A stretch of DNA of 10,565 bases from Thermus sp. JCM 17653 (lineage in GTDB: Bacteria; Deinococcota; Deinococci; Deinococcales; Thermaceae). This document shows, in pieces, positions 1 through 7,486 of this stretch. The translations under genes were made by a program, and so were the position numbers. Below the pieces are notes generated by a model, which saw only the letters and a list, made by a program, of their open reading frames with translations, was not told the origin of the DNA and did no database searches. Within the stretch, counting starts at the first letter, position 1; every line of letters begins with the position of its first letter. The stretch spans positions 1 through 10,565 of the forward strand of contig BBBN01000038.1 in the NCBI GenBank assembly GCA_001311585.1. The letters are read 5' to 3'.

Positions 1-2
1 GC

Positions 3-266
3 CTCCTCTACACCGCCCCGGACGGCCTCTACCTCCCACCCCTGGAGGCCATCCAGGACCGGCCCCTCTTTCCCCTCCTGGTCCACCGCTTCCTCAAGCC
101 CTACCGGGAGGTGCGCACCGGGCTCCTCGCCCCCGAGGAGACCCTCCTCCCCACCCCCGAGGAGAGCTTCCTGCCCCGAAGCCCCGGGGGGGCGGGCCGC
201 TTCCTAGCCCTCCTGGCGGCCCTGGTTCTCCTTCTGGAGGCTCTTCGCTTCCGCTTCCGGGGATAA
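3..266 (+). CDS. C-terminal end of an unidentified membrane-anchored protein (partial)
   Basis: An open frame enters from the left edge and ends at TAA 264-266, giving the last 87 residues of a longer protein. Most of it is Pro- and Leu-rich soluble sequence (for example LYTAPDGLYLPPLE near the start). About 25 residues from the end comes one hydrophobic stretch, FLALLAALVLLLEALRF, which is a likely single membrane helix with a short basic tail (RFRFRG). A large extracytoplasmic part with a C-terminal anchor would fit. This layout recalls bacterial VWA/BatA-type proteins, but nothing visible proves that, so no function is assigned. Codon usage matches the neighbours. The TAA lies inside the putative -10 box of the next gene. 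Confidence 0.6.
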   Translation, partial: LLYTAPDGLYLPPLEAIQDRPLFPLLVHRFLKPYREVRTGLLAPEETLLPTPEESFLPRSPGGAGRFLALLAALVLLLEALRFRFRG

Positions 267-273
267 TGGGGAT
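262..273 (+). promoter_or_regulatory. Putative -10 box (GATAAT) for a leaderless transcript
   Basis: GATAAT at 262-267 matches five of six bases of TATAAT and is followed by exactly six bases before the ATG at 274. I see no convincing -35 about 17 bases upstream. The spacing would put the transcript start at or next to the start codon, so the mRNA would be leaderless. This arrangement is known to be common in the Deinococcus-Thermus group. There is no clear Shine-Dalgarno sequence before this ATG. Confidence 0.5.
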
Positions 274-699
274 ATGCGCTTCCGCCCTTTCACCGAGCTG
301 GACCTCGAGGCCCTGAACCGGGTGGCAGGCCCAAGGCCCGTAAGCCTCGGCGCCCTTCGCTTCTTCGCCCGCACGGGCCACTCCTTTTTGGCCGAGGAAG
401 GGGAAGAGCCCATGGGCTTCGCCCTGGCCCAGGCGGTGTGGCAGGGAGAGGCCACCACGGTCCTCCTCACCCGGATCGAGGGGAGAACCCTCGAGGCCCT
501 AAGGGGCCTCCTTCGGGCGGTGGTGAAAAGCGCCTACGACGCCGGGGTCTACGAGGTGGCCCTCCACCTGGACCCCGGGCGCAAGGACCTGGAGGAGGCC
601 CTGAAGGCGGAGGGCTTCGCCCTTGGACCTTTGGTGCTTGCGGTACGGGTCCTGGGAAGCCGGGGCCAAAGGGGCGAAACCCGGGGCGTCCTAGAATAG
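274..699 (+). CDS. GNAT-fold protein, DUF1999-like
   Basis: This 141-residue protein is intact. It opens with MRFRPFTELDLEAL, the usual beta1-alpha1 opening of GNAT acetyltransferases. A central strand follows (EEPMGFALAQAVW), then a helix with basic residues (LRGLLRAVVKSAYDAG), then the late GNAT pattern of strand-helix-strand (YEVALHLDPGRKDLEEALKAEGFALG). From memory it closely resembles a structurally solved T. thermophilus protein of family DUF1999, whose substrate is not established. I do not see a textbook acetyl-CoA pyrophosphate loop (Q/RxxGxG/A), so activity as an acetyltransferase is uncertain. The start at 274 is supported by the -10 box six bases upstream. The stop is followed at once by the Shine-Dalgarno sequence of the next gene, so the two are probably cotranscribed. 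Confidence 0.75.
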   Translation: MRFRPFTELDLEALNRVAGPRPVSLGALRFFARTGHSFLAEEGEEPMGFALAQAVWQGEATTVLLTRIEGRTLEALRGLLRAVVKSAYDAGVYEVALHLDPGRKDLEEALKAEGFALGPLVLAVRVLGSRGQRGETRGVLE

Positions 700-706
700 G
701 AGGGGT
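692..706 (+). promoter_or_regulatory. Strong ribosome binding site, overlapping a possible -10 box
   Basis: AGGAGGGG at 698-705 lies just before the ATG at 707 and is a strong Shine-Dalgarno match that fixes this start, although the spacing is short. TAGAAT at 692-697 also matches five of six bases of a -10 box and overlaps the stop of the preceding gene. A promoter here is possible, but the ribosome binding site suggests a leadered or polycistronic message. Confidence 0.45.
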
Positions 707-916
707 ATGAACCGCGTGCTCATCGGCATCCGCGGCGAACCCACCCCCGAGGGGATGGAGCGGATCCTAAAGGCCCTGAGGCGCCTGGAAGGGGTGGCCG
801 AGGTCCAGGCCACGGGGCCCGCCCAGGTCCTGGTGGCCTACGACCCCCAGGCCCTCACGGTCATGGACCTCATCCGCACCCTCCGGGAAGAAGGCTTCCT
901 GGCGGGGATGCTCTAA
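707..916 (+). CDS. Small HMA-like (ferredoxin-like fold) protein without the CxxC motif
   Basis: This 69-residue protein has the beta-alpha-beta-beta-alpha-beta order of heavy-metal-associated domains: strand NRVLIGIRG, helix [14 protein letters not shown], strand VAEVQAT, strand QVLVAYDP, helix [15 protein letters not shown]. The phrases 'LEGVAEVQ' and 'IRTLREEGF' are typical of copper-chaperone and P-type ATPase HMA domains. The loop that normally carries the CxxC metal ligands reads EPTPEGM, and the protein has no cysteine at all, so it cannot bind soft metals in the usual way. Its role is unknown. It could be an adaptor or dimerisation domain. It follows the GNAT gene by seven bases and ends three bases into the -10 box of the next gene. 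Confidence 0.65.
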   Translation: MNRVLIGIRGEPTPEGMERILKALRRLEGVAEVQATGPAQVLVAYDPQALTVMDLIRTLREEGFLAGML

Positions 917-925
917 ACTTAGGGC
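914..925 (+). promoter_or_regulatory. Putative -10 box (TAAACT) for a leaderless transcript
   Basis: TAAACT at 914-919 fits TAnnnT and its first three bases are the TAA stop of the preceding gene. Six bases separate it from the ATG at 926. There is no Shine-Dalgarno sequence before this ATG and no recognisable -35. The geometry is identical to that before 274, 2990 and 6678. Confidence 0.45.
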
Positions 926-2077
926 ATGCTGGACTTCTACGCCCTGGAGGACCTCCTCACCCCGGAGGAGAAGGAGATCCAGAAGGCCGCCCGCCGCTTC
1001 CTGGAGAAGGAGGCCCTGCCCCACATCCGCGAATGGTGGGAGGAAGGGGTCTTCCCCACCCACCTCATCCCCAGATTCGCCGAGCTGGGCTTCCTGGGCC
1101 CCACCTCCCCCCGAGTACGGGGGAGCGGGGGTGACGAGCGCCGCCTACGGCCTCATCGCCTACGAGCTGGAACGGGTGGACTCGGGGCTAAGGAGCTTCG
1201 TGAGCGTGCAGAGCTCCCTGGTGATGTACCCCATCTACGCCTATGGGAGCGAGGAGCAAAAGCGGGAGTTCCTCCAAGGCTTGCCCGCGGGGAGATGGTG
1301 GGGTGCTTCGGCCTCACCGAGCCCGACGGGGGCTCGGACCCCTACGGCAACATGAAGACCCGGGCCCGGCGCGAGGGGGACACCTGGGTCCTAAACGGCA
1401 CCAAGATGTGGATCACCAACGGCAACCTGGCCCATCTGGCCGTGATCTGGGCCAAGGACGAGGAGGGGCAGGTCCTGGGCTTTATCGTCCCCACGGACAC
1501 CCCGGGGTTCCAGGCCCGGGAGGTGAAGCACAAGATGAGCCTGCGGGCCTCGGTGACCAGCGAGCTCGTCCTGGAGGAGGTGCGGGTGCCCGAGTCCTTG
1601 CGCCTCCCCAAGGCCCTGGGCCTCAAGGCCCCCCTCTCCTGCCTCACCCAGGCCCGTTTCGGCATCGCCTGGGGGGCCCTGGGCGCCCTGGAGGCGGTCT
1701 ACACCGAGGCGGTGGAGTTCGCCAAGAGCCGCTCCACCTTCGGGGAGCCCATCGCCAAGAAGCAGCTCGTCCAGGCCAAGCTCGCCGAGATGCTCGCCTG
1801 GCATACGGAAGGCCTCCTCCTCGCCTGGAGCTTTCCCGGCTCAAGGACGAGGGCAAGCTCACGCCCGCCCAGGTCTCCCTGGCCAAGCGGCAGAACGTCT
1901 GGAAGGCCCTTCAGGCCGCCCGCATGGCCCGGGACATCCTGGGAGGAAGCGGCATCACCCTGGAGTACCACGCCATCCGCACATGCTGAACCTGGAGACC
2001 GTCTACACCTACGAGGCACCCACGACGTCCACACCCTGGTCCTGGGGCGGGAGATCACCGGACTGAGCGCCTTCTAG
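926..2077 (+). CDS. gcdH: Glutaryl-CoA dehydrogenase-like acyl-CoA dehydrogenase, frame interrupted five times
   Basis: FAD-dependent acyl-CoA dehydrogenase of about 385 residues after repair, the normal family length. Within this superfamily it matches glutaryl-CoA dehydrogenases, which oxidise and decarboxylate glutaryl-CoA to crotonyl-CoA in lysine, tryptophan and aromatic breakdown. Diagnostic segments are [85 protein letters not shown] and [17 protein letters not shown]. The Glu of the C-terminal TYEGTHDVH motif is the expected catalytic base. The frame shifts at about 1106-1112 (net -2 or +1), 1273-1276 (-C), 1830 (-G), 1980 (-C) and 2015 (-G), each time continuing the same protein. Sequencing error is more likely than decay, because residues on both sides stay conserved. 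The exact substrate is inferred from motif similarity only. Confidence 0.85.
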   Translation: MLDFYALEDLLTPEEKEIQKAARRFLEKEALPHIREWWEEGVFPTHLIPRFAELGFLGPTSPRVRGSGGDERRLRPHRLRAGTGGLGAKELRERAELPGDVPHLRLWERGAKAGVPPRLARGEMVGCFGLTEPDGGSDPYGNMKTRARREGDTWVLNGTKMWITNGNLAHLAVIWAKDEEGQVLGFIVPTDTPGFQAREVKHKMSLRASVTSELVLEEVRVPESLRLPKALGLKAPLSCLTQARFGIAWGALGALEAVYTEAVEFAKSRSTFGEPIAKKQLVQAKLAEMLAWHTEGLLLAWSFPGSRTRASSRPPRSPWPSGRTSGRPFRPPAWPGTSWEEAASPWSTTPSAHAEPGDRLHLRGTHDVHTLVLGREITGLSAF

Positions 2078-2080
2078 GCC

Positions 2081-2958
2081 ATGGTGGTGGCCTTCACCGG
2101 GGACCCTTTCCTGGCGCGGGAAGCCTCTTGGAGGAGGCGAGGCTTAGGGGCCTTTCCCGCTTCACCGAGCCCGCCCCGGAGGCCCTGGCCCAGGCCCTCG
2201 CCCCGGGGCTTTTCGGGGGCGGGGGGGCGATGCTGGACCTTAGGGAGGTGGGGGAGGCGGAGTGGAAGGCCCTAAAGCCCCTCCTGGAGAGCGTGCCCGA
2301 AGGGGTCCCTGTCCTCCTGCTGGACCCCAGGCCAAGCCCTTCCCGGGCGGCCTTCTACCGGGGTAGGGAAAGGCGGGACTTCCCCACCCCCAAGGGAAAG
2401 GACCTGGTAAGGCACATAGAAAACCGGGCCAAGCGCCTGGGCCTCAGGCTCCCGAGCGGGGTGGTCCAGTACCTGGCCTCCTTGGAAGGGGACCTCGAGG
2501 CCTTAGAGCGGGAGCTGGAGAAGCTTGCCCTCCTCTCCCCTCCCCTCACCCTGGAGAAGGTGGAGAAGGTGGTGGCCCTAAGGCCCCCCCTCACGGGCTT
2601 TGACCTGGTGCGCGCCGTCCTGGAGAAGGATCCCAAGGAGGCCCTCTTGCGCCTCAGGCGCCTCAAGGAGGAGGGGGAGGAACCTTTAAGGCTTCTCGGG
2701 GCCCTCTCCTGGCAGTTCGCCCTCCTCGCCCGGGCCTTCTTCCTCCTCCGGGAAAACCCCAGACCCAAGGAGGAGGACCTCGCCCGCCTCGAGGCCCACC
2801 CCTACGCCGCCAAAAAGGCTCTGGAGGCGGCGAGGCGCCTTGGGGAAGAGACCCTCATGGAGGCCCTGGATACCCTCATAGAGGCGGAAAAGCGGGCCAA
2901 GGAGGGAAAGGACCCCTGGCTCGCCCTGGAAAAGGCGGTCCTCCGCCTAAGCGGTTGA
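2081..2958 (+). CDS. holA: DNA polymerase III delta subunit (clamp loader), one frameshift near the start
   Basis: Delta is the clamp-loader subunit that opens the beta sliding clamp for chromosomal replication. The protein begins MVVAFTGDPFLAREA. After repair of one lost C at 2124-2125 (gcctc for gccctc) it continues LLEEARLRGLSRFTEP and runs intact to the stop, giving 292 residues, the length I recall for Thermus HolA. It has the delta layout. An N-terminal AAA+-like domain lacks a P-loop, as expected for delta. A middle helical domain follows (LEGDLEALERELEKLALL, residues about 150-170), then the collar domain with GALSWQFALLARAFFLL at about 205-225 and a helical, charged C-terminus. It lies three bases after the dehydrogenase stop and may be cotranscribed with it. 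Only the frame change near codon 15 is uncertain. Confidence 0.9.
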
Positions 2959-2989
2959 CCCATGGGTCAGCCCCAGGTAGACTCGGGGC
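2955..2989 (+). promoter_or_regulatory. Promoter of the tldD-tldE operon, leaderless type
   Basis: TTGACC at 2955-2960 (five of six of TTGACA), a 17-base spacer and TAGACT at 2978-2983 (four of six of TATAAT) form the best sigma-A-type promoter in the window. Six bases (cggggc) then precede the ATG at 2990, so transcription should start at or beside the start codon. The -35 overlaps the holA stop codon. A 14-base perfect palindrome covers most of the -35 and the first part of the spacer. Confidence 0.65.
2956..2969 (+). repeat. Perfect 14-bp palindrome inside the tldD promoter
   Basis: TGACCCATGGGTCA is identical to its reverse complement. It starts on the TGA stop of holA, overlaps five bases of the -35 and ends nine bases into the spacer. 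A dimeric repressor bound here would block RNA polymerase, so it is a candidate operator. It has no loop, no T-tract and is too short for an intrinsic terminator. Confidence 0.4.
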
Positions 2990-4381
2990 ATGCTCAAGCC
3001 CGAGCTGGTGGAGGCGGTGCTGGGGCGGGCCCTTAAGGGCGGGGCCGACTTCGCCGAGGTCTACGCCCAGCGCTCCAAAAGGCGCAGGATGAAGGTGCGC
3101 TCCGGGGCCTTGGAGGAGGCCCTCTCCGGCCTGGACTACGGGGCGGGGGTGCGGCTTTTCTTCGGCACCGAGGTGGTCTACGCCTACACCAACGACCTCA
3201 CCCAAGAAGGCCTCCTGGAGGCCCTGGAGACCCTCCTCCGGGCCAAGGCGCCCTGGGCCAGGTGGACGAGGGGGGGCGGGGCGGCCTGGACTTCCGCAAG
3301 GCCACCCCCAAAGGCCTCCACGCCCCCAAGGTGCCCTACGGGAGAAGGACAAGCGCTACCGCCTGGAAAGGCTTCTGGAAGCCGAGGCCGGGGCCAGGAT
3401 CGCCCCCGAGATCAAGGAGGTGGAGGCGAGCCTTCTGGAGTGGGAAGAGGAGGTCCTCATCGCCAACACCGAGGGGGTCTTTGCCGAGGAAAAAAGGTGC
3501 GCACCCGGCTTTTCGTCCTCGCCGTGGCCCAGGACGGGACCGAGGTACAAACGGGCTACGCCGGACCCGGCAAGAGCGTGGGCCTGGAGCTTTTTGACCT
3601 CTACCCCCCGAAGGCGGTGGGGGAAAAGGCCGCCCGCCAGGCCCTCACCAACCTCCGCGCCAAGCCCGCCCCCGCGGGCACCTTCCCGGTGGTGGTGGGC
3701 CCGGGCTTCGGTGGGGTCCTCTTCCACGAGGCCGTGGGCCACCTCCTGGAGACCACCAGCGTGGCCAAGAAGGCCAGCGTCCTCTCCGACAAGCTGGGGG
3801 AGGTGGTGGCGAGCCCCGCCGTGACCTACATTGACGACGGCACCCTCCCCCACGCCTTTGGCTCCACGGAGATAGACGACGAGGGCCGCCCCACGGAGCG
3901 CACGGTGCTGATAGCAGGGGGCGTCCTCAAGAGCTACATGGTGGACCGCCTGGGCCACCTCCTCACCGGCTACCCCATGACGGGCTCCGGGCGAAGGCAG
4001 GACTACACCTTCGCCCCCACCTCCCGCATGCGCAACACCTTCCTCGCCCCCGGGGAGGCCCGGGTGGAGGACCTCTTCGCCGGGATAGCGTTCGGGCTTT
4101 ACGCCAAGGAGATGGGGGGCGGGCAGGTGAAGCCGGGAAGCGGGGAGTACAACTTCGCCGTGCAGGAAGGGTACATCGTCCGCAAAGGCCGCATAGAGGA
4201 GCCCGTGCGGGGGGCGATGCTGGTGGGCAAGGGCCCCGAGACCCTCATGCGGGTGGTGGCCGTGGCCCAGGACCTGGAGAACGCCCCCGGCATGTGCGGA
4301 AGCCTCTCCGGGGCCGTCCCCGTGGAGGTGGGCCAACCCCACGTGCTGGTCTCGGAGATCGTGGTGGGGGGTAGGGCATGA
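2990..4381 (+). CDS. tldD: TldD, catalytic subunit of the TldD/TldE metalloprotease, three frameshifts
   Basis: TldD and TldE form a heterodimeric zinc protease that degrades unfolded peptides and, in other bacteria, matures modified peptides and processes the CcdA antitoxin. After repair the protein has about 464 residues, normal for the family. The zinc motif HEAVGH sits at about residues 247-251 within GGVLFHEAVGHLLE. The third ligand is expected at Cys437 in APGMCGSLSG. The N-terminal domain begins LKPELVEAVLGRALKGG. Three losses interrupt the region between about residues 85 and 170: a G at 3247-3248, a C at 3334-3336 and an A in the A-run 3490-3495. Together they restore the original frame, and each intervening piece reads as TldD in a different frame. 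The start at 2990 is set by the leaderless promoter. The stop overlaps the tldE start (ATGA). Confidence 0.9.
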   Translation: MLKPELVEAVLGRALKGGADFAEVYAQRSKRRRMKVRSGALEEALSGLDYGAGVRLFFGTEVVYAYTNDLTQEGLLEALETLLRAKAPWARWTRGGGAAWTSARPPPKASTPPRCPTGEGQALPPGKASGSRGRGQDRPRDQGGGGEPSGVGRGGPHRQHRGGLCRGKKVRTRLFVLAVAQDGTEVQTGYAGPGKSVGLELFDLYPPKAVGEKAARQALTNLRAKPAPAGTFPVVVGPGFGGVLFHEAVGHLLETTSVAKKASVLSDKLGEVVASPAVTYIDDGTLPHAFGSTEIDDEGRPTERTVLIAGGVLKSYMVDRLGHLLTGYPMTGSGRRQDYTFAPTSRMRNTFLAPGEARVEDLFAGIAFGLYAKEMGGGQVKPGSGEYNFAVQEGYIVRKGRIEEPVRGAMLVGKGPETLMRVVAVAQDLENAPGMCGSLSGAVPVEVGQPHVLVSEIVVGGRA

Positions 4382-5684
4382 CCCTGGAGGAAGCCAAGCG
4401 CTACCTGCTTCGGCGGGCCCGGGAGCTTGGCCTCGAGGCCGAGGTCCTCTTCCAGGAGGAAAGGGAACTCTCCCTAAGGGCCGGGGGGGAGCCTTGGAGG
4501 AGATCAAGGAGGCGAGGCAAAAGGGCCTCGGCCTCCGGGTGGTGGCGGAAGGAAGGGTGGCTACGCCTACACCGAGGAGCTTTCCCAGGAGGCCCTGGAC
4601 TGGGCCCTGGAGGAGGCCCGGGAAAACGCCCTCCTCTCCGGCAAGAAGGGCGCCTTGCCCGAAGGGAAGCCCCTGGGAAGCCACGACCTCCTGGGGGAGG
4701 GCCTCTCCGCTCCTCTAGAGCGGAAGAAGGAGGCGGCCCTCGCCCTGGAAGAGGCCCTGCGGGAAGACCCCCGGGTGAAGAGCGTCCTCATGGGCGGCTA
4801 CCTGGAGCGGGAGACGCGGCTCGCCCTCGCCAGCACCCAAGGGGCGGAAGGAAGCTTCCGCACGGGCCTCGCCGCGCTGATGGCAAGCTTCGTCATGGCC
4901 CAAGGGAGCAGCGTCAAGCAGGGGTGGGACTTTAAGGCGGGCAAGGAGTTCCACGCCCTGGAGCCGGGGCGCACCGCCCTCGAGTTCCGGGAGAAGACGG
5001 CAAGGCTTTTGGAGGCCCAGCCCCTGAGGACAGGCCGCTACCGGGCTATCTGGAGCCCGAGGCCATGGCCATGCTCCTCTCCGTCCTCGCCCAGGCCCTC
5101 TCCGGCAAGAACGCCTGGAGGGGAAAAGCCGCCTCCTGGGGAGGCTTGGGGAAAAGGTGGCGAGCGAGCTCGTGACCCTCATAGACGACCCCACCCTGGA
5201 AAAGGGCCTCCTCTCCCGCCCCTTTGACGCCGAGGGCACCCCCACGGCCCGCACCCTGGTGGTGGAGAAGGGGGTCTTCAAGACCTTCCTCCACAACTCG
5301 GAAACCGCAAGGGCCCTGGGCCAGAGGAACACCGGCCACGCCGCCCGCGCCTACCGGGGGGTCCTGGGGGTAGCCCCCACCAACCTCTACCTGGAGCCCG
5401 TGGGGAACCTCCGCTTCACGGAAGGGGTGCTGGTCACGGAGTTCATGGGCCTCCACGCCGGGGCAAACCCCGTGAGCCTGGACTTCTCCCTCCAGGCCCT
5501 GGGGCTTTGGGTGGAGGAGGGGGAGGTGCGGCACGCCGTGGAGAACTTCGCCGTCTCCGGGAACCTCCTGGAACTCCTCCAGGCGGTGGAGGCGGTGGGG
5601 GACGACCTAGACTGGCTCCTCCTGGACGCCGCCTACGGAAGCCCCACCGTGGCGGTGGCGGAGCTCTCCTTCGCCGGGGCGTGA
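4378..5684 (+). CDS. tldE: TldE/PmbA, partner subunit of the TldD/TldE protease, four frameshifts
   Basis: This is the non-catalytic TldE (PmbA) partner, in the same superfamily as TldD but with no HExxxH motif in any of the three frames used. It begins MTLEEAKRYLLRRARELGLEAE. Recognisable pieces are LGLRVVAEGRV, GTPTARTLVVEKGVFKTFL, LHNSETARALG, NTGHAAR, EFMGLHAGANPVSLDFS and HAVENFAVSGNLLELL, the last being the usual C-terminal signature. Repaired length is about 436 residues, in the family range. Four single-base losses break it: a G in the 7-G run 4483-4489, a G at 4559-4560, a C at about 5046 and a C at 5114-5115. The start overlaps the tldD stop by four bases (ATGA), so the two subunits should be translationally coupled and made in equal amounts. 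Confidence 0.9.
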
Positions 5685-5700
5685 TACCACCCCATGCGGC

Positions 5701-5734
5701 TTGCGCCCGCACGGGGGCCCCGGTAAAAAGGGGC
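5701..5734 (+). promoter_or_regulatory. Possible weak promoter before the hydroxyacid dehydrogenase
   Basis: TTGCGC at 5701-5706, a 17-base spacer and TAAAAA at 5724-5729 stand in promoter register, with the ATG at 5735 five bases further on. The -35 matches only three of six bases. The AAAAAGGGG just before the ATG could equally serve as a purine-rich ribosome binding site. The gap between tldE and this gene is only 50 bases. Confidence 0.3.
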
Positions 5735-6673
5735 ATGAAGGTCTTCGTCACCCGCACCCTTCCAGGAAGGGCCCTGGAAAGGCTAAGGGAGCGGGGCCTC
5801 GAGGTGGAGGTCCACCCCGGGCTTTTCCTCCCCCGGGAAGCGCTCTTGAAGCGGGTGGAGGGGGCGGTGGGCCTCATCCCCACGGTGGAGGACCGCATAG
5901 ACGCCGAGGTCATGGACCGGGCCGGGCCCGGCCTCAGGGTCATTGCCTGCTACAGCGTGGGGGTGGACCACGTGGACCTACAGGCGGCCAAGGAGCGGGG
6001 CATTCGGGTCACCCACACCCCCGGGGTCCTCACCGAGGCCACCGCCGACCTCACCCTGGCCCTCCTCCTCGCCGTGGCCAGGCGGGTGGTGGAGGGGGCG
6101 GCCTACGCCAAGGACGGGCTCTGGAAGGCCTGGCACCCCGAGCTCCTCCTGGGCCTGGACCTCCAGGGCCTAACCCTGGGCCTCATCGGCATGGGCCGGA
6201 TCGGCCAGGCGGTGGCCAAGAGGGCCCTGGCCTTCGGGATGCGGGTGGTCTACCACGCCCGCACCCCCAAGCCCCTCCCCTACCCCTTCCTCTCCCTGGA
6301 GGAACTCCTAAAGGAAGCGGACATCGTCTCCCTCCACACCCCCCTCACCCCGGAAACCCATAGGCTCCTGAACCGGGAAAGGCTCTTCGCCATGAAGCGG
6401 GGGGCCATCCTCCTCAACACCGCCCGGGGGGCCTTGGTGGACACCGAGGCCCTGGTGGAGGCCCTAAGGAGCCACCTCTTCGGGGCGGGCCTGGACGTGA
6501 CCGACCCCGAGCCCTTGCCCCTGGGCCACCCCCTCTACGCCCTTCCCAACGCCGTCATCACCCCCCACATCGGCTCGGCGGGAAGGAGGACCCGGGAGCG
6601 CATGGCCGAGGCGGCGGTGGAGAGCCTCCTGGCCGTCTTGGAGGGGAGGGAGCCGCCCAACCCGGTAGTATGA
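5735..6673 (+). CDS. D-2-hydroxyacid dehydrogenase, glyoxylate/hydroxypyruvate reductase type
   Basis: This 312-residue protein is intact. It belongs to the NAD(P)-dependent D-isomer 2-hydroxyacid dehydrogenases, which interconvert 2-oxoacids such as glyoxylate or hydroxypyruvate with D-2-hydroxyacids such as glycolate or D-glycerate. The nucleotide-binding loop GMGRIG lies at 152-157. The catalytic triad is visible as Arg231 (NTARGALVD), Glu259 (DVTDPEP) and His278 (ITPHIGSAG). The segment TPGVLTEATADLTLALLLA at about 96-114 is typical of the glyoxylate reductase (GRHPR) branch. After the second Rossmann strand comes HARTPK, with Arg rather than Asp/Glu, which suggests NADP(H) preference (inference). 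The frame is open upstream to about 5507 inside tldE, but the family N-terminus and the A/G-rich stretch before it support the ATG at 5735. It is the only gene over 600 bases here without a frameshift. Confidence 0.88.
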   Translation: MKVFVTRTLPGRALERLRERGLEVEVHPGLFLPREALLKRVEGAVGLIPTVEDRIDAEVMDRAGPGLRVIACYSVGVDHVDLQAAKERGIRVTHTPGVLTEATADLTLALLLAVARRVVEGAAYAKDGLWKAWHPELLLGLDLQGLTLGLIGMGRIGQAVAKRALAFGMRVVYHARTPKPLPYPFLSLEELLKEADIVSLHTPLTPETHRLLNRERLFAMKRGAILLNTARGALVDTEALVEALRSHLFGAGLDVTDPEPLPLGHPLYALPNAVITPHIGSAGRRTRERMAEAAVESLLAVLEGREPPNPVV

Positions 6674-6677
6674 CCCC
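6666..6677 (+). promoter_or_regulatory. Putative -10 box (TAGTAT) for a leaderless transcript
   Basis: TAGTAT at 6666-6671 matches four of six bases of TATAAT. Its last base begins the TGA stop of the preceding gene, and six bases (gacccc) separate it from the ATG at 6678. There is no Shine-Dalgarno sequence before this ATG. The -35 is poor: TTGGAG at 6638-6643 is 22 bases away, which is too far. Confidence 0.4.
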
Positions 6678-7423
6678 ATGAGCTTTTTCATCGGCCTCCT
6701 GGCGGGCTTCTTCGGCGGGATGGTGGGTCTTGGGGGCGGGGTGGTCATGATCCCCTCATGGTGGGGCTCTTAAAGCTTTCACAGCACAAAGCCCACGGCA
6801 CCAGCCTGGTGGCCGTCTTCTTCACCGGGTTCGTGGGGGCCCTAACCTACGGCCTGCAAGGCTCCCTGGACCTGAGGGCCGCCTTCTTCCTGGCCCTCAC
6901 CGCCATCCTCACCGCCCGCTTCGGGGCCCGCTACGCCCACAGCCTCCCGGAAACCTCCCTCAAGCGAGCCTTCGGCTGGTTTCTCTTCCTCGTGGCCTTT
7001 CTCCTCCTCCTGAAGCCCTACCTGGCCCCCAGGGGCTTGGTGCAAGGGGAAGCGGTCCAAGACCTAGCCTTGCTCCTCTCCGGCGCCTTCACCGGCTTCC
7101 TCTCGGGGATGATGGGGGTGGGCGGGGGGACGATCATGGTCCCGGCCATGGTCCTCCTCTTGGGGATGCCCCAGCACGCCGCCCAGGGGACGAGCCTCCT
7201 GGCCATGGTCCCGGCGAGCCTGGTGGGGGCCTACACCCATTTCCGCCTGGGCAACGTGGAGGAACGCCTGGCCCTTGGCCTGGTGCCTGGGGTCTTCCTG
7301 GGCACCTTTTTGGGGGGGGAGCTGGCCCACTTCCTGCCCGAAGCGGGCCTGCGCCTGGTTTTCGCCGCCGTACTCCTCTGGACGGCCTGGCGGTACCTCC
7401 GTCCCTTTTCCCCGAAAAAGTAA
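6678..7423 (+). CDS. TSUP-family membrane permease (sulfite exporter TauE/SafE type), one frameshift
   Basis: Polytopic inner-membrane protein of about 248 residues after repair, with roughly eight hydrophobic segments. It has the two-fold internal repeat of the TSUP/TauE-SafE family. Each half opens with a Gly-rich motif followed by MxP: FFGGMVGLGGGVVMIP near residues 12-27 and FLSGMMGVGGGTIMVPAM in the second half. Each motif is followed by a 'HGTSL' or 'QGTSLLAMVP' segment. The family moves sulfite, sulfoacetate, thiosulfate or other small organic anions. The substrate cannot be read from sequence. One C is lost from the run at 6752-6755, after which the frame continues MVGLLKLSQHKAHGTSL. 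No neighbour suggests a sulfur pathway. It begins four bases after the dehydrogenase stop, so export of a hydroxyacid or related anion is conceivable but unsupported. Confidence 0.85.
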
Positions 7424-7470
7424 CCTAACACCCTATCCAAAGGGCGCAAGTTGCTTTACTTTGGCTTTGG

Positions 7471-7480
7471 AAGGAGGTGA
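7471..7480 (+). promoter_or_regulatory. Near-perfect Shine-Dalgarno sequence
   Basis: AAGGAGGTGA is complementary to the 16S rRNA 3' end over ten bases and lies six bases before the ATG at 7487. It is the strongest ribosome binding site in the window and decides the start of the SPW-repeat gene. It contrasts with the leaderless starts nearby. The 63-base gap before 7487 has no promoter that I can defend. Confidence 0.7.
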
Positions 7481-7486
7481 AAGCCT

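Noticed and set aside
94..470. Minus-strand frames near the left edge (94-381 and 204-470).
   Set aside because: Both are antisense to the membrane-protein tail and the DUF1999-like gene, with no ribosome binding site and no recognisable domain.
4483..4489. G7 run in tldE considered as a programmed frameshift site.
   Set aside because: The other three breaks in the same gene are ordinary G/C losses, and no downstream structure or alternative product makes recoding useful here. Error is the simpler reading.
3356..4684. A 442-codon open frame on the minus strand across tldD and tldE.
   Set aside because: It lies opposite well-recognised TldD/TldE sequence, has low-complexity His/Gly/Leu-rich composition and matches no family. 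Long antisense frames are expected in DNA this GC-rich.
5507..5734. In-frame upstream extension of the hydroxyacid dehydrogenase.
   Set aside because: The extension lies inside the conserved C-terminus of TldE in another frame and reads as Gly/Arg/Pro repeats. The family N-terminus begins at the ATG at 5735.
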